Below, in pieces: positions 36,246 through 46,211 of a DNA stretch of 64,000 bases. This DNA comes from Cedecea colo. Its GTDB lineage: Bacteria; Pseudomonadota; Gammaproteobacteria; Enterobacterales; Enterobacteriaceae. The notes beneath the pieces are model-generated. The model was not told the origin of the DNA. It did no database searches and was given only the letters and a program-made list of their open reading frames with translations. The first letter of the stretch is position 1, and each line of letters starts with the position of its first letter. The translations under genes and the position numbers were made by a program. The stretch is taken from positions 248,001 to 312,000 of the forward strand of contig NZ_SOYS01000004.1 in the NCBI RefSeq assembly GCF_011808225.1, read 5' to 3'.

Positions 36246-37052
36246 TTACCCGTTGCTGGCTTGACCCATCACCGTTCTGAACAGCAGCGCATCCAGTTCA
36301 TCGGCGTTTCTTTTCCGGCTCCCGGAAAGCGGCGTGCGGTCGCTATTTGCTGCCAGCTCTTGTTTTATAAAGTCATGAAGCAATGGCCTGCGCGGCCCGT
36401 ATTTTGCTTCGCCTGCATTTTGTTTTATCGCAAGCAGCTCGTTTATTTCATTCAATAGCAAAGGATCCTGAACCGTGCCTTCAACCAGTTCATCAAAACG
36501 TACCGGAGGCAAACCTTTCCCGGCTTCCAGCCACTGCACCGCCAGCAAAGGCCGCAGGACATAAAAATATTTTTTGAGCCTTACTTCATCACCCTGCAAA
36601 TAGCCTCGAAAGTTTTTTCGCGCCATAGAGAAATAGTGCCAGCGCGATTTCTGTGCAGAAAACCACTCCGGCGCCAGCGCCCGCAGTACATCCATTGTTT
36701 CGCTATCTTGTTGATAAACCACCGGCGAACCGAGCCACTCCAGCAGCGTTGGGTTTGCGCCTTTTAATAACCCCAGCGCTTTGCGCCATTCCCAGCCGCA
36801 AACGTCCAGTTCATTGTCTATCGGAAGTTCAATAACATCCCGCTGCGGCTCAACTCGCAGATACCATTCAGGGGCGTGGACATAGATAAAGCGCACGTCG
36901 TAATCGCTGTCCGGTGAGGCGAAGCCCCAGCCGCGGCTGCCCGATTCGCAGGCGTACAACACTCGTACGCCATAACGTTTTTCTATGTCACGCAAAACCA
37001 GGTGGACCCTTTTACGCATAGCGGCATTTACGCCGTTCAATCCCGTTTCCAT
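36246..37052 (-). CDS. RlaP-type nucleotidyltransferase partner of RtcB
   Basis: 268 residues. The polymerase-beta-type nucleotidyltransferase signature is plain: ACESGSRGWGFASPDSDYDV, with the GS motif and two aspartates for metal binding, followed by a third acidic position in ELDVCGWEW. It matches the family named RlaP, found beside RNA ligases and thought to modify or extend RNA ends during repair; its reaction has not been established as far as I know. The start lies three bases after the rtcB stop, and its AAAGGA ribosome site is within the rtcB end, so the two genes are coupled. It stands where rtcA is found in E. coli. Confidence 0.8.
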   Translation of the reverse strand: METGLNGVNAAMRKRVHLVLRDIEKRYGVRVLYACESGSRGWGFASPDSDYDVRFIYVHAPEWYLRVEPQRDVIELPIDNELDVCGWEWRKALGLLKGANPTLLEWLGSPVVYQQDSETMDVLRALAPEWFSAQKSRWHYFSMARKNFRGYLQGDEVRLKKYFYVLRPLLAVQWLEAGKGLPPVRFDELVEGTVQDPLLLNEINELLAIKQNAGEAKYGPRRPLLHDFIKQELAANSDRTPLSGSRKRNADELDALLFRTVMGQASNG

Positions 37053-37055
37053 TAT

Positions 37056-38282
37056 TTATCCTTTTACACAGACTACCTGACGCAGCGTGTGAACAATTTC
37101 CACCAGCGAAGACTGGGCCGCCATTACCGCATCGATGTCTTTATAAGCCATTGGTATTTCATCGATGACATCGCTGTCTTTCCGGCATTCAACATGCGCC
37201 GTCGCACGAATTTGATCTTCCACGCTAAAGCGCTTTTTCGCTGCTGTTCTGCTCATGGTACGGCCCGCACCGTGGCTGCATGAACAGAAGCTTTCTTCAT
37301 TACCTAATCCACGCACGATAAAGCTTTTTGCGCCCATAGAGCCGGGAATGATCCCCATCTGGCCTTTTTGTGCCGATACCGCACCCTTGCGGGTTATCAA
37401 CACCGATTCGCCAAAATGCGTCTCCTGCTGCACATAATTGTGATGGCAGTTAACCGCTTCCTGGTGAGTAGTAAACGGCTTCGTGATGATGCGTGAAAGC
37501 GCTGCCAGAGTACGTGCCATCATTACTTCACGGTTATGACGAGCAAAATCTTGCGCCCAGCTAACCGCTTCCATGTAATCCTCAAAATGGCGGCTCCCTT
37601 CCTGAAAGTAGGCAAGATTACGATCCGGCAGATTAGCGATATGCAGCTGCATATCCTTCTGGGCAAGCGCGATAAACAACGAGCCGATGGCGTTGCCTAC
37701 CCCACGCGAACCGCTGTGGAGCATCACCCAAACCTGCTGCGCTTCGTCCAGGCAAACTTCAATAAAGTGGTTACCGGTGCCCAGGGTTCCAAGATGCTGA
37801 TGATTATTAGTTTTCAGCAACTGCGGGTATTTGTCCGTCAGGCGCCTGAAGCGCGGGGCCAGCTCAGCCCAATGCTTATCCACTTCCTGCGGCGGGTTTT
37901 CCCATGCGCCACGATCCCTTCTGGAACGCGTCGATGTACGGCCATGCGGCACGGCTTGCTCAATAGCGCTTCGCAGCCCCGCCAGGTTATCCGGCAGGTC
38001 GCTTGCCAGCAGAGAAGTACGCACGGCAATCATGCCGCAGCCGATATCAACGCCCACTGCCGCCGGAATAATTGCACCATGGGTTGGAATAACGCTGCCG
38101 ATGGTCGATCCTTTACCTAAATGTACATCCGGCATTACCGCCAGATGCTTAAAAATAAAAGGCATTTTCGCCGTATTCAGAAGCTGTTCTCGTGCCTCTG
38201 GTTCAACCGGCACACCCTGCGTCCACATTTTTATCGGTGCGCTATTGGCTTGATTGAGCAACTGATACATTTCGTTTTTCAT
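37056..38282 (-). CDS. rtcB: RtcB, RNA-splicing ligase
   Basis: 408 residues from ATG 38282 (MKNEMYQLLNQANSAP); a start further upstream would fall within the sigma-54 promoter. This is the known RtcB length and plan: MPDVHLGKGSTIGSVIPT, VGVDIGCGM (metal cysteine), GTLGTGNHFIE, HSGSRG, CHHNYVQ, and SHGAGRTMSR with the histidine that takes GMP. RtcB joins 2',3'-cyclic phosphate or 3'-phosphate RNA ends to 5'-OH ends using GTP and manganese. It is first in the rtcB-rlaP operon. Confidence 0.96.
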   Translation of the reverse strand: MKNEMYQLLNQANSAPIKMWTQGVPVEPEAREQLLNTAKMPFIFKHLAVMPDVHLGKGSTIGSVIPTHGAIIPAAVGVDIGCGMIAVRTSLLASDLPDNLAGLRSAIEQAVPHGRTSTRSRRDRGAWENPPQEVDKHWAELAPRFRRLTDKYPQLLKTNNHQHLGTLGTGNHFIEVCLDEAQQVWVMLHSGSRGVGNAIGSLFIALAQKDMQLHIANLPDRNLAYFQEGSRHFEDYMEAVSWAQDFARHNREVMMARTLAALSRIITKPFTTHQEAVNCHHNYVQQETHFGESVLITRKGAVSAQKGQMGIIPGSMGAKSFIVRGLGNEESFCSCSHGAGRTMSRTAAKKRFSVEDQIRATAHVECRKDSDVIDEIPMAYKDIDAVMAAQSSLVEIVHTLRQVVCVKG

Positions 38283-38316
38283 CAAGGTTCTCGCTCTGTT
38301 AGTTGTTGTTATAGAT

Positions 38317-38334
38317 ATTGCGAAAGGCATGCCA
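38317..38334 (-). promoter_or_regulatory. Sigma-54 promoter of rtcB-rlaP
   Basis: Minus strand TGGCATGCCTTTCGCAAT has GG (38333-38332) and GC (38321-38320) exactly ten bases apart. It ends 34 bases before the chosen rtcB start and 135 bases from divergent rtcR, whose product would activate it. Confidence 0.85.
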
Positions 38335-38468
38335 GGTAAAATCCGTTGCGCTAAAAATATTTAACTCTTTGAAAAACAATCATTAATAATTAGCATGCCA
38401 AACATAGCCATTAAGCTTCCGGCCAGCTATCTTATCTCACAGGATAAATAGTTATCTTTGGAGATAAA

Positions 38469-40049
38469 ATGAAGCATACCGTCGTCATCGGCATGTTGGG
38501 CACTACCCTTGATAAGCGAGGCAAACGTGAAAACCGCTGGACGAAGTGGCGTCCGACGGTTGGTCTGTGCCAGCAACAAGGGCTGGTGGTCGACCGTATT
38601 GAGCTTTTGCATCAACCCAAAGATAAAGGAATGGCTTTGCAGGTTGTCGAAGATATTGCAAAGGTTTCTCCGGCCACGCAGGTTGTACTGCATGAGATTG
38701 AACTGCGCGATCCGTGGGATTTTGAAGTGGTTTACAACGCGCTGCTCGATTTTACCAGCCGCTACCCTTTCGATACCGAACACGAAGAGTATCTGGTACA
38801 TATCACGACCGGCACGCACGTGGCACAAATCTGCTGGTTTTTACTGACGGAAGCGCATTATCTCCCGGCCAGGCTGCTGCAAACGGCACCGGGTGAAAAG
38901 AAGGATCGCCCTTCTCCACAAGGGATCTACTCGATAATCGATCTGGATCTGAGCCGTTATGCCACGCTGACCAGCCGCTTCCTGCGGGATCGGCAGCACT
39001 CGGTTTCTTTCCTGAAAGCGGGTATAGAAACCCGCAATAAAACATTTAATGCCTTAATCGATCGGATAGAACGTGTAGCCCTGCGTTCGGATGCCCCTAT
39101 TTTGCTGACCGGCCCTACCGGCGCAGGCAAATCCTTTCTGGCGCGGCGAATCTATGAGCTGCGTGAATCAAAGCATCTGATTAACGGGCGTTTTGTCTCG
39201 GTAAACTGCGCCACCCTGCGCGGTGATAACGCCATGTCGACGCTGTTCGGCCATGTAAAGGGCGCTTTCACCGGCGCGCTACGGCCACGGGCAGGCTTAC
39301 TGAGGGAAGCCGATGGCGGCGTCCTGTTCCTGGATGAAATAGCCGAGCTGGGGCTGGACGAACAGGCGATGCTGCTAAAAGCCATTGAAGAGAAAAAGTT
39401 TTTCCCTTTTGGATCCGACAAAGAGATCGGCAGCGATTTCCAACTTATTGCCGGTACGCACCGTGATATGCAGCAATGGATCGCCGAAGGACGCTTTCGC
39501 GAAGACCTTTACGCCCGCATCAATATGTGGACGTTCCGCCTGCCGGGCCTTGCCGAACGCCGTGAAGACATCGAACCCAACATCGATTATGAACTTCAAC
39601 GTTTTGCCAGAAATAAGAAAACCCAGGTCCGCTTCGATAAAGAAGCACGGACGCTTTACACCACCTTTGCCAGTTCCACACAAGCAGCCTGGCGTGGAAA
39701 TTTTCGGGAATTGAGCGCATCAATTGCTCGTATGGCAACGCTTGCTGAACAGGGCCGTATTTCAACAATCCTTGTTGAAGAAGAGATAGAACAATTGAAA
39801 TCCAACTGGCAGCATCAGCAGCCGATCGCATCTTTCAGTGCCGTCCCTGAAAATATCGATCTCTTTGAAAAGCGGCAGCTGGAGACGGTAATTGAAGTGT
39901 GCCGCAACGCCGTTTCGCTTTCGCAAGCGGGCCGCCAGCTTTTCGCCGTTTCCCGTATGCAGAAGAAAAAGCCCAACGACGCGGACAGATTACGTAAATA
40001 TCTGGCGCGGTTTGGGCTGAGTTGGGAAGAGCTGAAAGACCAGCAATAG
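38469..40049 (+). CDS. rtcR: RtcR, sigma-54 activator with CARF sensor domain
   Basis: 526 residues. The N-terminal ~180 residues (IGMLGTTLDKRG, HITTGTHVAQIC) form the RtcR-type CARF domain, a fold also found in CRISPR-associated sensors of cyclic or end-modified nucleotides. The AAA+ domain follows with GPTGAGKS (215-222), the sigma-54 loop GAFTGA (265-270) and GGVLFLDE. A C-terminal DNA-binding helix pair ends the protein. It senses RNA damage products and activates rtcB. It is divergent from rtcB. Confidence 0.96.
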   Translation: MKHTVVIGMLGTTLDKRGKRENRWTKWRPTVGLCQQQGLVVDRIELLHQPKDKGMALQVVEDIAKVSPATQVVLHEIELRDPWDFEVVYNALLDFTSRYPFDTEHEEYLVHITTGTHVAQICWFLLTEAHYLPARLLQTAPGEKKDRPSPQGIYSIIDLDLSRYATLTSRFLRDRQHSVSFLKAGIETRNKTFNALIDRIERVALRSDAPILLTGPTGAGKSFLARRIYELRESKHLINGRFVSVNCATLRGDNAMSTLFGHVKGAFTGALRPRAGLLREADGGVLFLDEIAELGLDEQAMLLKAIEEKKFFPFGSDKEIGSDFQLIAGTHRDMQQWIAEGRFREDLYARINMWTFRLPGLAERREDIEPNIDYELQRFARNKKTQVRFDKEARTLYTTFASSTQAAWRGNFRELSASIARMATLAEQGRISTILVEEEIEQLKSNWQHQQPIASFSAVPENIDLFEKRQLETVIEVCRNAVSLSQAGRQLFAVSRMQKKKPNDADRLRKYLARFGLSWEELKDQQ

Positions 40050-40055
40050 CTTTGC

Positions 40056-40910
40056 CTACTGCGCCACACGCCAGAAAGGCCGATCTCCCAATATCGTTGC
40101 GCGATGCATAACACGGCGCGCAGGCAGGTAATCCGCATTCGCATAATGCTGCGTGACGCGGTTATCCCAGATGGCGATATCGTTTTCCTGCCAGCGCCAG
40201 CGGACCTGGAACTCGGGTTTGGCGATATGCGCAAACAGGAAGGCGAGCAGCGCGTCGCTCTCTTTTTGTGCAAGATCGACAATACGCGTGGTGAATCCTT
40301 CATTCACAAACAGCGCCTGCTTGCCGCTCACCGGATGGGTGCGTACCACCGGATGATTCAGCGGCGGATTTTTGGCAACGGCCTCACGCCAGCGCGCCTG
40401 TTCATCCTCGCTGCGAGCATGCTTATATTCCGGGAATGACTTTCTAAAATCATGCTCCGCCTCAAGGCCAGACAGCAGGCGTTTAAACGGCTCAGAAAGC
40501 GCCTCATATGCCGCAATACCGCTGGTCCACAGCGTGTCGCCGCCCATTTCCGGTAACAGCTTCGCCGCGAGGATCGCTCCGGCAGGCGGCGTGTCGATAA
40601 AGGTCACATCGGTATGCCAGTTATCGTTATCCGGCGGGTTATCGTTGTGGGTATCCAGCACGATGATTTCTTCCACGCCTTCCGCATGTGGATAGACCGG
40701 ATGAATATGCAGGTCGCCAAACCGCATCGCCAGCGCACGCTGCTGCGAAGGCGTAATGGCCTGGTCGCGGAAGAACAACACCTGATGACGGATCAGGGCA
40801 TGATAAATTTGCTCGAACTGGTTGTCGCTCAGCCCACGCGTCAGATCCACGCCTTGTACCTGCCCGCCAATGTAAGGCCCCAGCGGCACAATATTCACTT
40901 TTTCACTCAT
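40056..40910 (-). CDS. tauD: TauD, taurine dioxygenase
   Basis: 284 residues from ATG 40910 ([18 protein letters not shown]), with AAGGA upstream and a four-base overlap with tauC. It is an Fe(II)/2-oxoglutarate oxygenase: the NWHTDVTF motif gives the H-x-D pair, and HRATI near the C-terminus gives the second histidine with the oxoglutarate arginine. It splits taurine into sulfite and aminoacetaldehyde for sulfur supply. It is last in tauABCD, six bases from the convergent rtcR stop. Confidence 0.95.
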   Translation of the reverse strand: MSEKVNIVPLGPYIGGQVQGVDLTRGLSDNQFEQIYHALIRHQVLFFRDQAITPSQQRALAMRFGDLHIHPVYPHAEGVEEIIVLDTHNDNPPDNDNWHTDVTFIDTPPAGAILAAKLLPEMGGDTLWTSGIAAYEALSEPFKRLLSGLEAEHDFRKSFPEYKHARSEDEQARWREAVAKNPPLNHPVVRTHPVSGKQALFVNEGFTTRIVDLAQKESDALLAFLFAHIAKPEFQVRWRWQENDIAIWDNRVTQHYANADYLPARRVMHRATILGDRPFWRVAQ

Positions 40911-41734
40911 TGTCCTTCTCCATGCCATGGGGTTAACCGACGCTGTAATGCCCGTAAACCCAGCTCTAAACAAAACGCGATAACGGCAATCACGCCGATG
41001 CCCGCCAGCACCACATCGGTTGCCAGAAACTCACCGGCGGACTGCACCATAAAGCCCAGCCCGCGGGTGGCGGCGATAAGCTCCGCGGCCACTAAAGTTG
41101 ACCAGCCAACGCCCAGACCGATGCGGAACCCGGTGAGGATTTCCGGCAGCGCGCCGGGTAAAATCACATGCCACACAACCTGCGCGCGGGTTGCCCCCAG
41201 CGCACGCGCGGCCCGAACGCGAACCTGCTGAACGCTGCGCACGCCGGCCATGGCGGACATCGCGACGGGGGCGAAAATCGCCAGATAAATCAGCAGGATT
41301 TTGGAGGTTTCACCGATGCCGAACCAAATCACCATCAGCGGCAGATAGGCCAGCGGCGGCACCGGGCGGTAAAGCTCAATCAGCGGATCGAGAATGCCGC
41401 GCACCGTCGGGCTTAAGCCCATCGCGATGCCCACCGGGATACCGATAAGCACCGCGGCGAACAGCGCGGTCAGGATGCGCAGCAGGCTGGCGGCGAGATG
41501 CTGCCAGAGCGTCGCATCCATAAAGCCTTCCGGCCCGGCGATGCTAATAAGTTTGCTCAGCACCTGCCCCGGCGGCGGCAAAAAAAGCGGGCTGATCCAC
41601 TGCTCGGCTGCCACCCACCACCACAGCAGGACGATGGTCGTCAGGGTCACGAGGCTTAACGTAATCTGGCGCGAGAACGGCCAGCGCAGGGCGACGCGCC
41701 TGCGACGCGGTTTATCCGGGATTGCGATGCTCAC
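40907..41734 (-). CDS. tauC: TauC, taurine ABC transporter permease
   Basis: 275 residues, six predicted helices. The ABC permease EAA loop reads [39 protein letters not shown] as a region. It forms the membrane channel for taurine with TauB. It overlaps tauB and tauD by four bases at each end (ATGA junctions). Confidence 0.95.
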   Translation of the reverse strand: MSIAIPDKPRRRRVALRWPFSRQITLSLVTLTTIVLLWWWVAAEQWISPLFLPPPGQVLSKLISIAGPEGFMDATLWQHLAASLLRILTALFAAVLIGIPVGIAMGLSPTVRGILDPLIELYRPVPPLAYLPLMVIWFGIGETSKILLIYLAIFAPVAMSAMAGVRSVQQVRVRAARALGATRAQVVWHVILPGALPEILTGFRIGLGVGWSTLVAAELIAATRGLGFMVQSAGEFLATDVVLAGIGVIAVIAFCLELGLRALQRRLTPWHGEGQ

Positions 41735-42498
41735 TGGAAGCCCTCCCGCTGTTCAAATACACGGCCGAGCACATACTCGCGCCTGGCGATAAATTCGGGG
41801 TCAGATTTAATGCTGCGGCAAGGCTCGCCCGCCGCAAACCGGCGGCCAAAATCGAGCGGTAATCGTTCCAGAACGCGCCCGGGGCCGGGCGAAAGCAGCA
41901 CTAATTCGGTGGCCAGAAACACCGCCTCTTCAATGTCATGGGTGATAAGCAGCACCTGACGGCGACTTTCATGCCACAGCTTTAATAGCAGGGTCTGCAT
42001 TTGTTCGCGGGTAAACGCATCGAGCGCGCCAAAGGGCTCATCAAGCAGTAGAAGCTGTGGTTGCGTGGCGAGCGCACGGGCGATGCCTACACGCTGGCGT
42101 TGACCACCAGAAAGCTGCCAGATGGTCCGTTTTGCCTTATCCTCCAGCCCAACTTTGCGCAGCATATCGAGCGCGATTTCCTCGCGCTGCGGCTTCGGCT
42201 GCCCGGCCAGTTGCAGGCCAAAGGCGACGTTATCCAGCACCGTTCGCCACGGCAGCAGCCCTTCATTTTGAAAGACCACGCCACGCTCGGCACCCGGCCC
42301 CGTCACCTGTTTCCCCTGCAAGGTGATGCTGCCTGCGTGATACGGAACAAAGCCAGCTATCAGGTTCAGCAACGTCGTTTTGCCGCAGCCTGACGGGCCG
42401 AGCACCACCAGCAACTCCCCTTCGTCTACCGTCAGATTAATATCGTTGAGAACGGTTTTTCCGCCGTAATCGGCGCTGAGTCCTGAAACCTGTAACAT
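41731..42498 (-). CDS. tauB: TauB, taurine ABC transporter ATPase
   Basis: 255 residues with Walker [11 protein letters not shown]-loop FQNEGLLPW, signature [15 protein letters not shown], Walker [13 protein letters not shown] and the switch histidine in [10 protein letters not shown]. It powers taurine import through TauC. It follows tauA by 11 bases. Confidence 0.96.
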   Translation of the reverse strand: MLQVSGLSADYGGKTVLNDINLTVDEGELLVVLGPSGCGKTTLLNLIAGFVPYHAGSITLQGKQVTGPGAERGVVFQNEGLLPWRTVLDNVAFGLQLAGQPKPQREEIALDMLRKVGLEDKAKRTIWQLSGGQRQRVGIARALATQPQLLLLDEPFGALDAFTREQMQTLLLKLWHESRRQVLLITHDIEEAVFLATELVLLSPGPGRVLERLPLDFGRRFAAGEPCRSIKSDPEFIARREYVLGRVFEQREGFQ

Positions 42499-42509
42499 GG
42501 CCTGCCTCC

Positions 42510-43484
42510 TTACTGCGCCAGCGTTTTCACGAAGCGATCGGTGACGAACTGGCTGTAGTCCGCTTCCACCGCCGGGACTTTGCCCTGCGCCTTCAGGAAC
42601 CGTGCGGTATCGACAATCGCTTTATTTACCGGGCCGCTGAGCTGCTCGTTTTGCTGGCCCGGCGTCAGATAGGTATTGCCTTTCACCAGCCCCGGCACGT
42701 CGCTTTCCGGCACGCCGCTCAGGCGGGAAAGCTTGCTGAGGTTCTCCGGCTGCTTCAGCCAGACATCAGGATTATCGATATAGCCTTTTTGCGCCCGCAA
42801 TGCGCTGCGGGCGAAGGCTTCCACTACGTCAGGATGCTGCTGCGCGAAGTCCTTACGCACGACCCAGACATCCAGCGTTGGCGAGCCCCATTTGCCTACC
42901 TGCGCGGAATCGGTCAGCACCGTGCCGTCTTTTTCCAGCTCGTTCACCGCCGGTGCCCAGACATAAGCGCCGTCGATATCGCCGCGCTGCCAGGCAGCGA
43001 TAATCGCCGGCGGCTGAAGATTAAGAATTTGTACCTGGCCGGGCTTGATGCCCCAGTGTTTCAGCGCCGCCAGCAGGCTGTAATGCGTGGTGGAGATAAA
43101 AGGAACGGCGATGCGTTTACCGATCAGATCCTTTGGATCGGTTATGCCTTTTTTTACCACCAGCGCCTCAGAGTTTCCGAGCTTTGATGCCAGCAGGAAC
43201 ACCTCAATCGGCACCTTCTGGCTTGCCGCAACCGCAAGCGAACTGGAACCGATATTGCCGATCTGCACGTCGCCAGAAGCCAGCGCGCGCACCACGCTCG
43301 CGCCGCTGTCGAATTTGCGCCATGCAACTTTTGCACCGCTGTCTTTGGCAAAGGTGTTATCGGCCTGCGCAACTTTGGCGGGTTCTGCGGATGTCTGATA
43401 GGCCACGGTGACGTCCACCGCGAACGCCCGCGTGGCGATTAAGGCCAGCGCTGCCAGCCAGAAAGAATGTCGGATTATTGCCAT
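42510..43484 (-). CDS. tauA: TauA, taurine-binding periplasmic protein
   Basis: 324 residues (E. coli 320). The signal peptide ends ATRAFA. The mature part begins [20 protein letters not shown], close to E. coli TauA, with [20 protein letters not shown] and [10 protein letters not shown]. It delivers taurine to TauBC. It is the first gene of the operon; CysB/Cbl control is expected from E. coli but I could not identify the sites in the 296 bases upstream. Confidence 0.95.
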   Translation of the reverse strand: MAIIRHSFWLAALALIATRAFAVDVTVAYQTSAEPAKVAQADNTFAKDSGAKVAWRKFDSGASVVRALASGDVQIGNIGSSSLAVAASQKVPIEVFLLASKLGNSEALVVKKGITDPKDLIGKRIAVPFISTTHYSLLAALKHWGIKPGQVQILNLQPPAIIAAWQRGDIDGAYVWAPAVNELEKDGTVLTDSAQVGKWGSPTLDVWVVRKDFAQQHPDVVEAFARSALRAQKGYIDNPDVWLKQPENLSKLSRLSGVPESDVPGLVKGNTYLTPGQQNEQLSGPVNKAIVDTARFLKAQGKVPAVEADYSQFVTDRFVKTLAQ

Positions 43485-43717
43485 GTTGTGTTTGCCCCTG
43501 TCTCAATGATGGGAGCAGTATTTCCAATGGCGACGATGAGATAAAAGAATTAAAAATTATCGTTAATGCTTTTATATCCTTAGATAAAATTGTGGGAAGA
43601 ATAGTTGGGGAACGGGAATACAGAAAGCGCAAAAAGGCCAGCACCAACAAGCCGTTGAGAGGTTGATATCCGAAGGGAAAAGGGTTGGTTTAAACCACCA
43701 GGATGGGTCACAAATAT

Positions 43718-43750
43718 AAGAAAAGGCCATCCATCCGATGACCTTTTCTT
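43718..43750 (-). terminator. Terminator of uxuR
   Basis: AAGAAAAGG (43718-43726) and CCTTTTCTT (43742-43750) form nine-base arms, extended by CAT/ATG inside. On the minus strand the hairpin follows the uxuR stop by 31 bases and leads into CCTTTTCTTATATTT. Confidence 0.8.
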
Positions 43751-43780
43751 AATTTAATCCGCCTTCCCCGATGGCTTACT

Positions 43781-44566
43781 TCAGGTATTCGCTTCATGTA
43801 ACGGCCAGGACTCAAACAGGTAGCCGTCGAAGTTAATATCATCCACGTCAGAGAGTTCCAGCAGCCGCAGCTTAACGTTTTCAAGATGCTGCCACATCGC
43901 CAGCTTGGCGGCTCGGGCATCCTTTTTGATCAGCGCGGCGAGGATCTGCTTATGGTCGCCGAGCCACTCTTTGCGGTACTGGGTATCTTTCAGATGACGG
44001 TGCAGCTGAATCCACATTGGATTATTGACGCGCCACTCCCAGGATTGCTTAAACAGTTCCACCAGCATGCTGTTATGGGTGGCTTCGGCAATAGCCAGGT
44101 GAAACTGCATATCGCCGACTTCATGCTCGTCGGAGACCAGATCCTGCTCCTGAATCTGCAACGCGCGGCGCATTTTAATAATGTCGTCGCGGGTGGCCTG
44201 CAAAGCGGCAAATTCAGCGATGTTACTTTCCAGCAGCTGGCGAGCCTGCAGGAGTTCGAAGGGGCCCGCGTCGTTGCATTGATTAACGCTGCTCTCTTCG
44301 CCTTCTTTTTCGCCTTCTTTTTCCACTTCATTTCCGGGAATGCGAACCACGAAAATACCGGCGCCTCTGCGCACTTCTACGATACCTTCGATTTCCAGCA
44401 TAATCAGCGCTTCGCGCACCACGGTTCTGCTGACATCCAGCATATCTGCGATTTCACGCTCCGGAGGAAGACGCGCGCCCATGGCATAGTTTTTATCAAC
44501 GATCATTGAGCGCAGCATCATGCCCACTTCCTGATAGGGGCGCTGCTGGGATGTGGCCTGTTTCAT
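43781..44566 (-). CDS. uxuR: UxuR, GntR-family hexuronate repressor
   Basis: 261 residues of the FadR subfamily, clearly nearer UxuR than ExuR (MKQATSQQRPYQEVGMML, LPPEREIADMLDVSRTVVREALIMLEIEG, CNDAGPFELLQARQLLESN, DMQFHLAIAEATHNSMLVELF). The C-terminal FCD ligand pocket binds fructuronate in E. coli. An acidic/lysine-rich linker (EVEKEGEKEGEE) is longer than usual. It is in the same direction as uxaC but 222 bases after it, so it may have its own promoter. Probable sites are the TTGGT-NN-ACCAA repeats before uxuA. Confidence 0.9.
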   Translation of the reverse strand: MKQATSQQRPYQEVGMMLRSMIVDKNYAMGARLPPEREIADMLDVSRTVVREALIMLEIEGIVEVRRGAGIFVVRIPGNEVEKEGEKEGEESSVNQCNDAGPFELLQARQLLESNIAEFAALQATRDDIIKMRRALQIQEQDLVSDEHEVGDMQFHLAIAEATHNSMLVELFKQSWEWRVNNPMWIQLHRHLKDTQYRKEWLGDHKQILAALIKKDARAAKLAMWQHLENVKLRLLELSDVDDINFDGYLFESWPLHEANT

Positions 44567-44787
44567 GGTGATTTTAATTCACTTTTCTGGATTATCTCCG
44601 CCATACCGGAGGCAATCCAGACTATACCATAAGAGATCCAATAGTGATTAATCCCCAGGCTAAGTGAAAGAAAGTAGAATAAATTAAGCCGCTAATTTAT
44701 ATGTTTTTTCTTAGCTGAAGCAGCGACAGAATGGCTGTTTAACCCTTCTGTCGCCAGGCTGGACCAGACGTGAAGCCCCGGTAAAAC

Positions 44788-46200
44788 TTATTTTATCGTG
44801 AAGTAACGCTGCGCATTATTAAAGCAGATATCCTGCACCATGCGGCTCAGCATCGCCTCATCATCCGGGATCTCTCCTTCCTGCGCCCACTCGCCAATCA
44901 GGTTACAGAGAATACGACGGAAATATTCGTGGCGCGTATAAGAGAGGAAACTGCGGGAGTCGGTCAGCATACCGACAAACTGACTAAGCAGACCCATCTG
45001 CGAGAGCTGTTCCAGCTGGCGCAGCATGCCGTCTTTTTGATCGTTGAACCACCAGCCGGAACCGAATTGCACTTTCCCGGCGACGCCCGGTCCCTGGAAG
45101 TTGCCGATCATCGTCGCCAGCACTTCGTTATCGCCCGGATTCAGGCAGTAGAGAATAGTCTTCGGCAGTTCGTCGGTAATATCCATGCTGTCGAGCAGGC
45201 GGGAAAGCGCCCAGCTGATTTTATTGTCGCCAATGGAGTCAAAACCGCTATCCGGCCCCAGCAGGCGGAACATGCGGGTATTATTGTTGCGAATCGCGCC
45301 GATGTGCAGCTGCATCACCCAGCCGCGCGCCGCATACTGGCGGCCCAGCCAGACCAGCACGGCGGTAGAGAACTGGGCAATCTCAAGCTCGCTCAGCGCT
45401 TCTCCTTTCAGACGTTTGCCAAGGATGACGTCGAGCTGCGCATCGCCAGGAGCCGGCGCAAAGCGCAGCGTTTCAATACCGTGATCGGAAGCGCGGCAGC
45501 CGCACGCGGCAAAGTGGTCCAGACGACGGGTGAGCGCCTGCCGCAGCTCGTCAAATTGCGTAATGCTGATATCCGCTGCCGCTTCGAGCTTTTTCAGGTA
45601 ATCAACGAAACCATCCAGCTCGATTTTAAACACCTTATCGGGACGCCAGCTCGGCGCTACTTCTATGTCGAAGCTGCTGTCGGCGGCAATTTGACGATGA
45701 TATTCCAGCGAATCAATCGGATCGTCGGTCGTCCCTGCCATGCGCACATTCATCTGGCGCATGATGCCGCGAGCGGAGAACGCCGCCGTGGACAGTTTTT
45801 CATTACACTGCGTCCAGATACGCTCGGCGGTGTCTGGCCCAAACAGCGTGTTGGTGATACCAAACGGACGGCGCAGCTCAAGGTGCGTCCAGTGATAAAG
45901 AGGGTTACCCAGCGTTTTCGGTACCGTGTTGGCCCACGCCATATATTTCTCATAGTCGCTGGTTTCTTTGCCGGTAATCAGCGACTCTTCCACGCCCGCG
46001 CTTCGCAGCGCTCGCCATTTATAATGGTCGCCTTCCAGCCAGATCTGCCCGAGGTTATCAAAGCGGCGATCTTCCGCGATTTCTTTTGGGCTCAGATGGC
46101 AGTGGAAATCATAAATCGGCATATCCGCGGCGTACTTATGGTACAGCGTGCGGGCAATTTCGTTTTTCAGTAAAAAGTCTTCCGTCATAAATGCCGCCAT
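44788..46200 (-). CDS. uxaC: UxaC, glucuronate isomerase
   Basis: 470 residues, the E. coli length. AAGGAG lies eight bases before ATG. Family stretches are [35 protein letters not shown] (metal histidines), [17 protein letters not shown] and [14 protein letters not shown]. It turns D-glucuronate into D-fructuronate (and galacturonate into tagaturonate). It lies 11 bases after uxuB, forming uxuA-uxuB-uxaC, unlike E. coli where it pairs with uxaA. Confidence 0.96.
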   Translation of the reverse strand: MAAFMTEDFLLKNEIARTLYHKYAADMPIYDFHCHLSPKEIAEDRRFDNLGQIWLEGDHYKWRALRSAGVEESLITGKETSDYEKYMAWANTVPKTLGNPLYHWTHLELRRPFGITNTLFGPDTAERIWTQCNEKLSTAAFSARGIMRQMNVRMAGTTDDPIDSLEYHRQIAADSSFDIEVAPSWRPDKVFKIELDGFVDYLKKLEAAADISITQFDELRQALTRRLDHFAACGCRASDHGIETLRFAPAPGDAQLDVILGKRLKGEALSELEIAQFSTAVLVWLGRQYAARGWVMQLHIGAIRNNNTRMFRLLGPDSGFDSIGDNKISWALSRLLDSMDITDELPKTILYCLNPGDNEVLATMIGNFQGPGVAGKVQFGSGWWFNDQKDGMLRQLEQLSQMGLLSQFVGMLTDSRSFLSYTRHEYFRRILCNLIGEWAQEGEIPDDEAMLSRMVQDICFNNAQRYFTIK

Positions 46201-46211
46201 TGCTTTTCTCC

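Noticed and set aside
36246-37052. Reading the gene after rtcB as rtcA
   Set aside because: The protein has a polymerase-beta GS...DSDYD motif and none of the RNA-cyclase features, so it is not RtcA.
44929-46173. A 414-codon open frame antisense to uxaC
   Set aside because: It mirrors a highly conserved gene; composition is typical of antisense frames and no known family fits.
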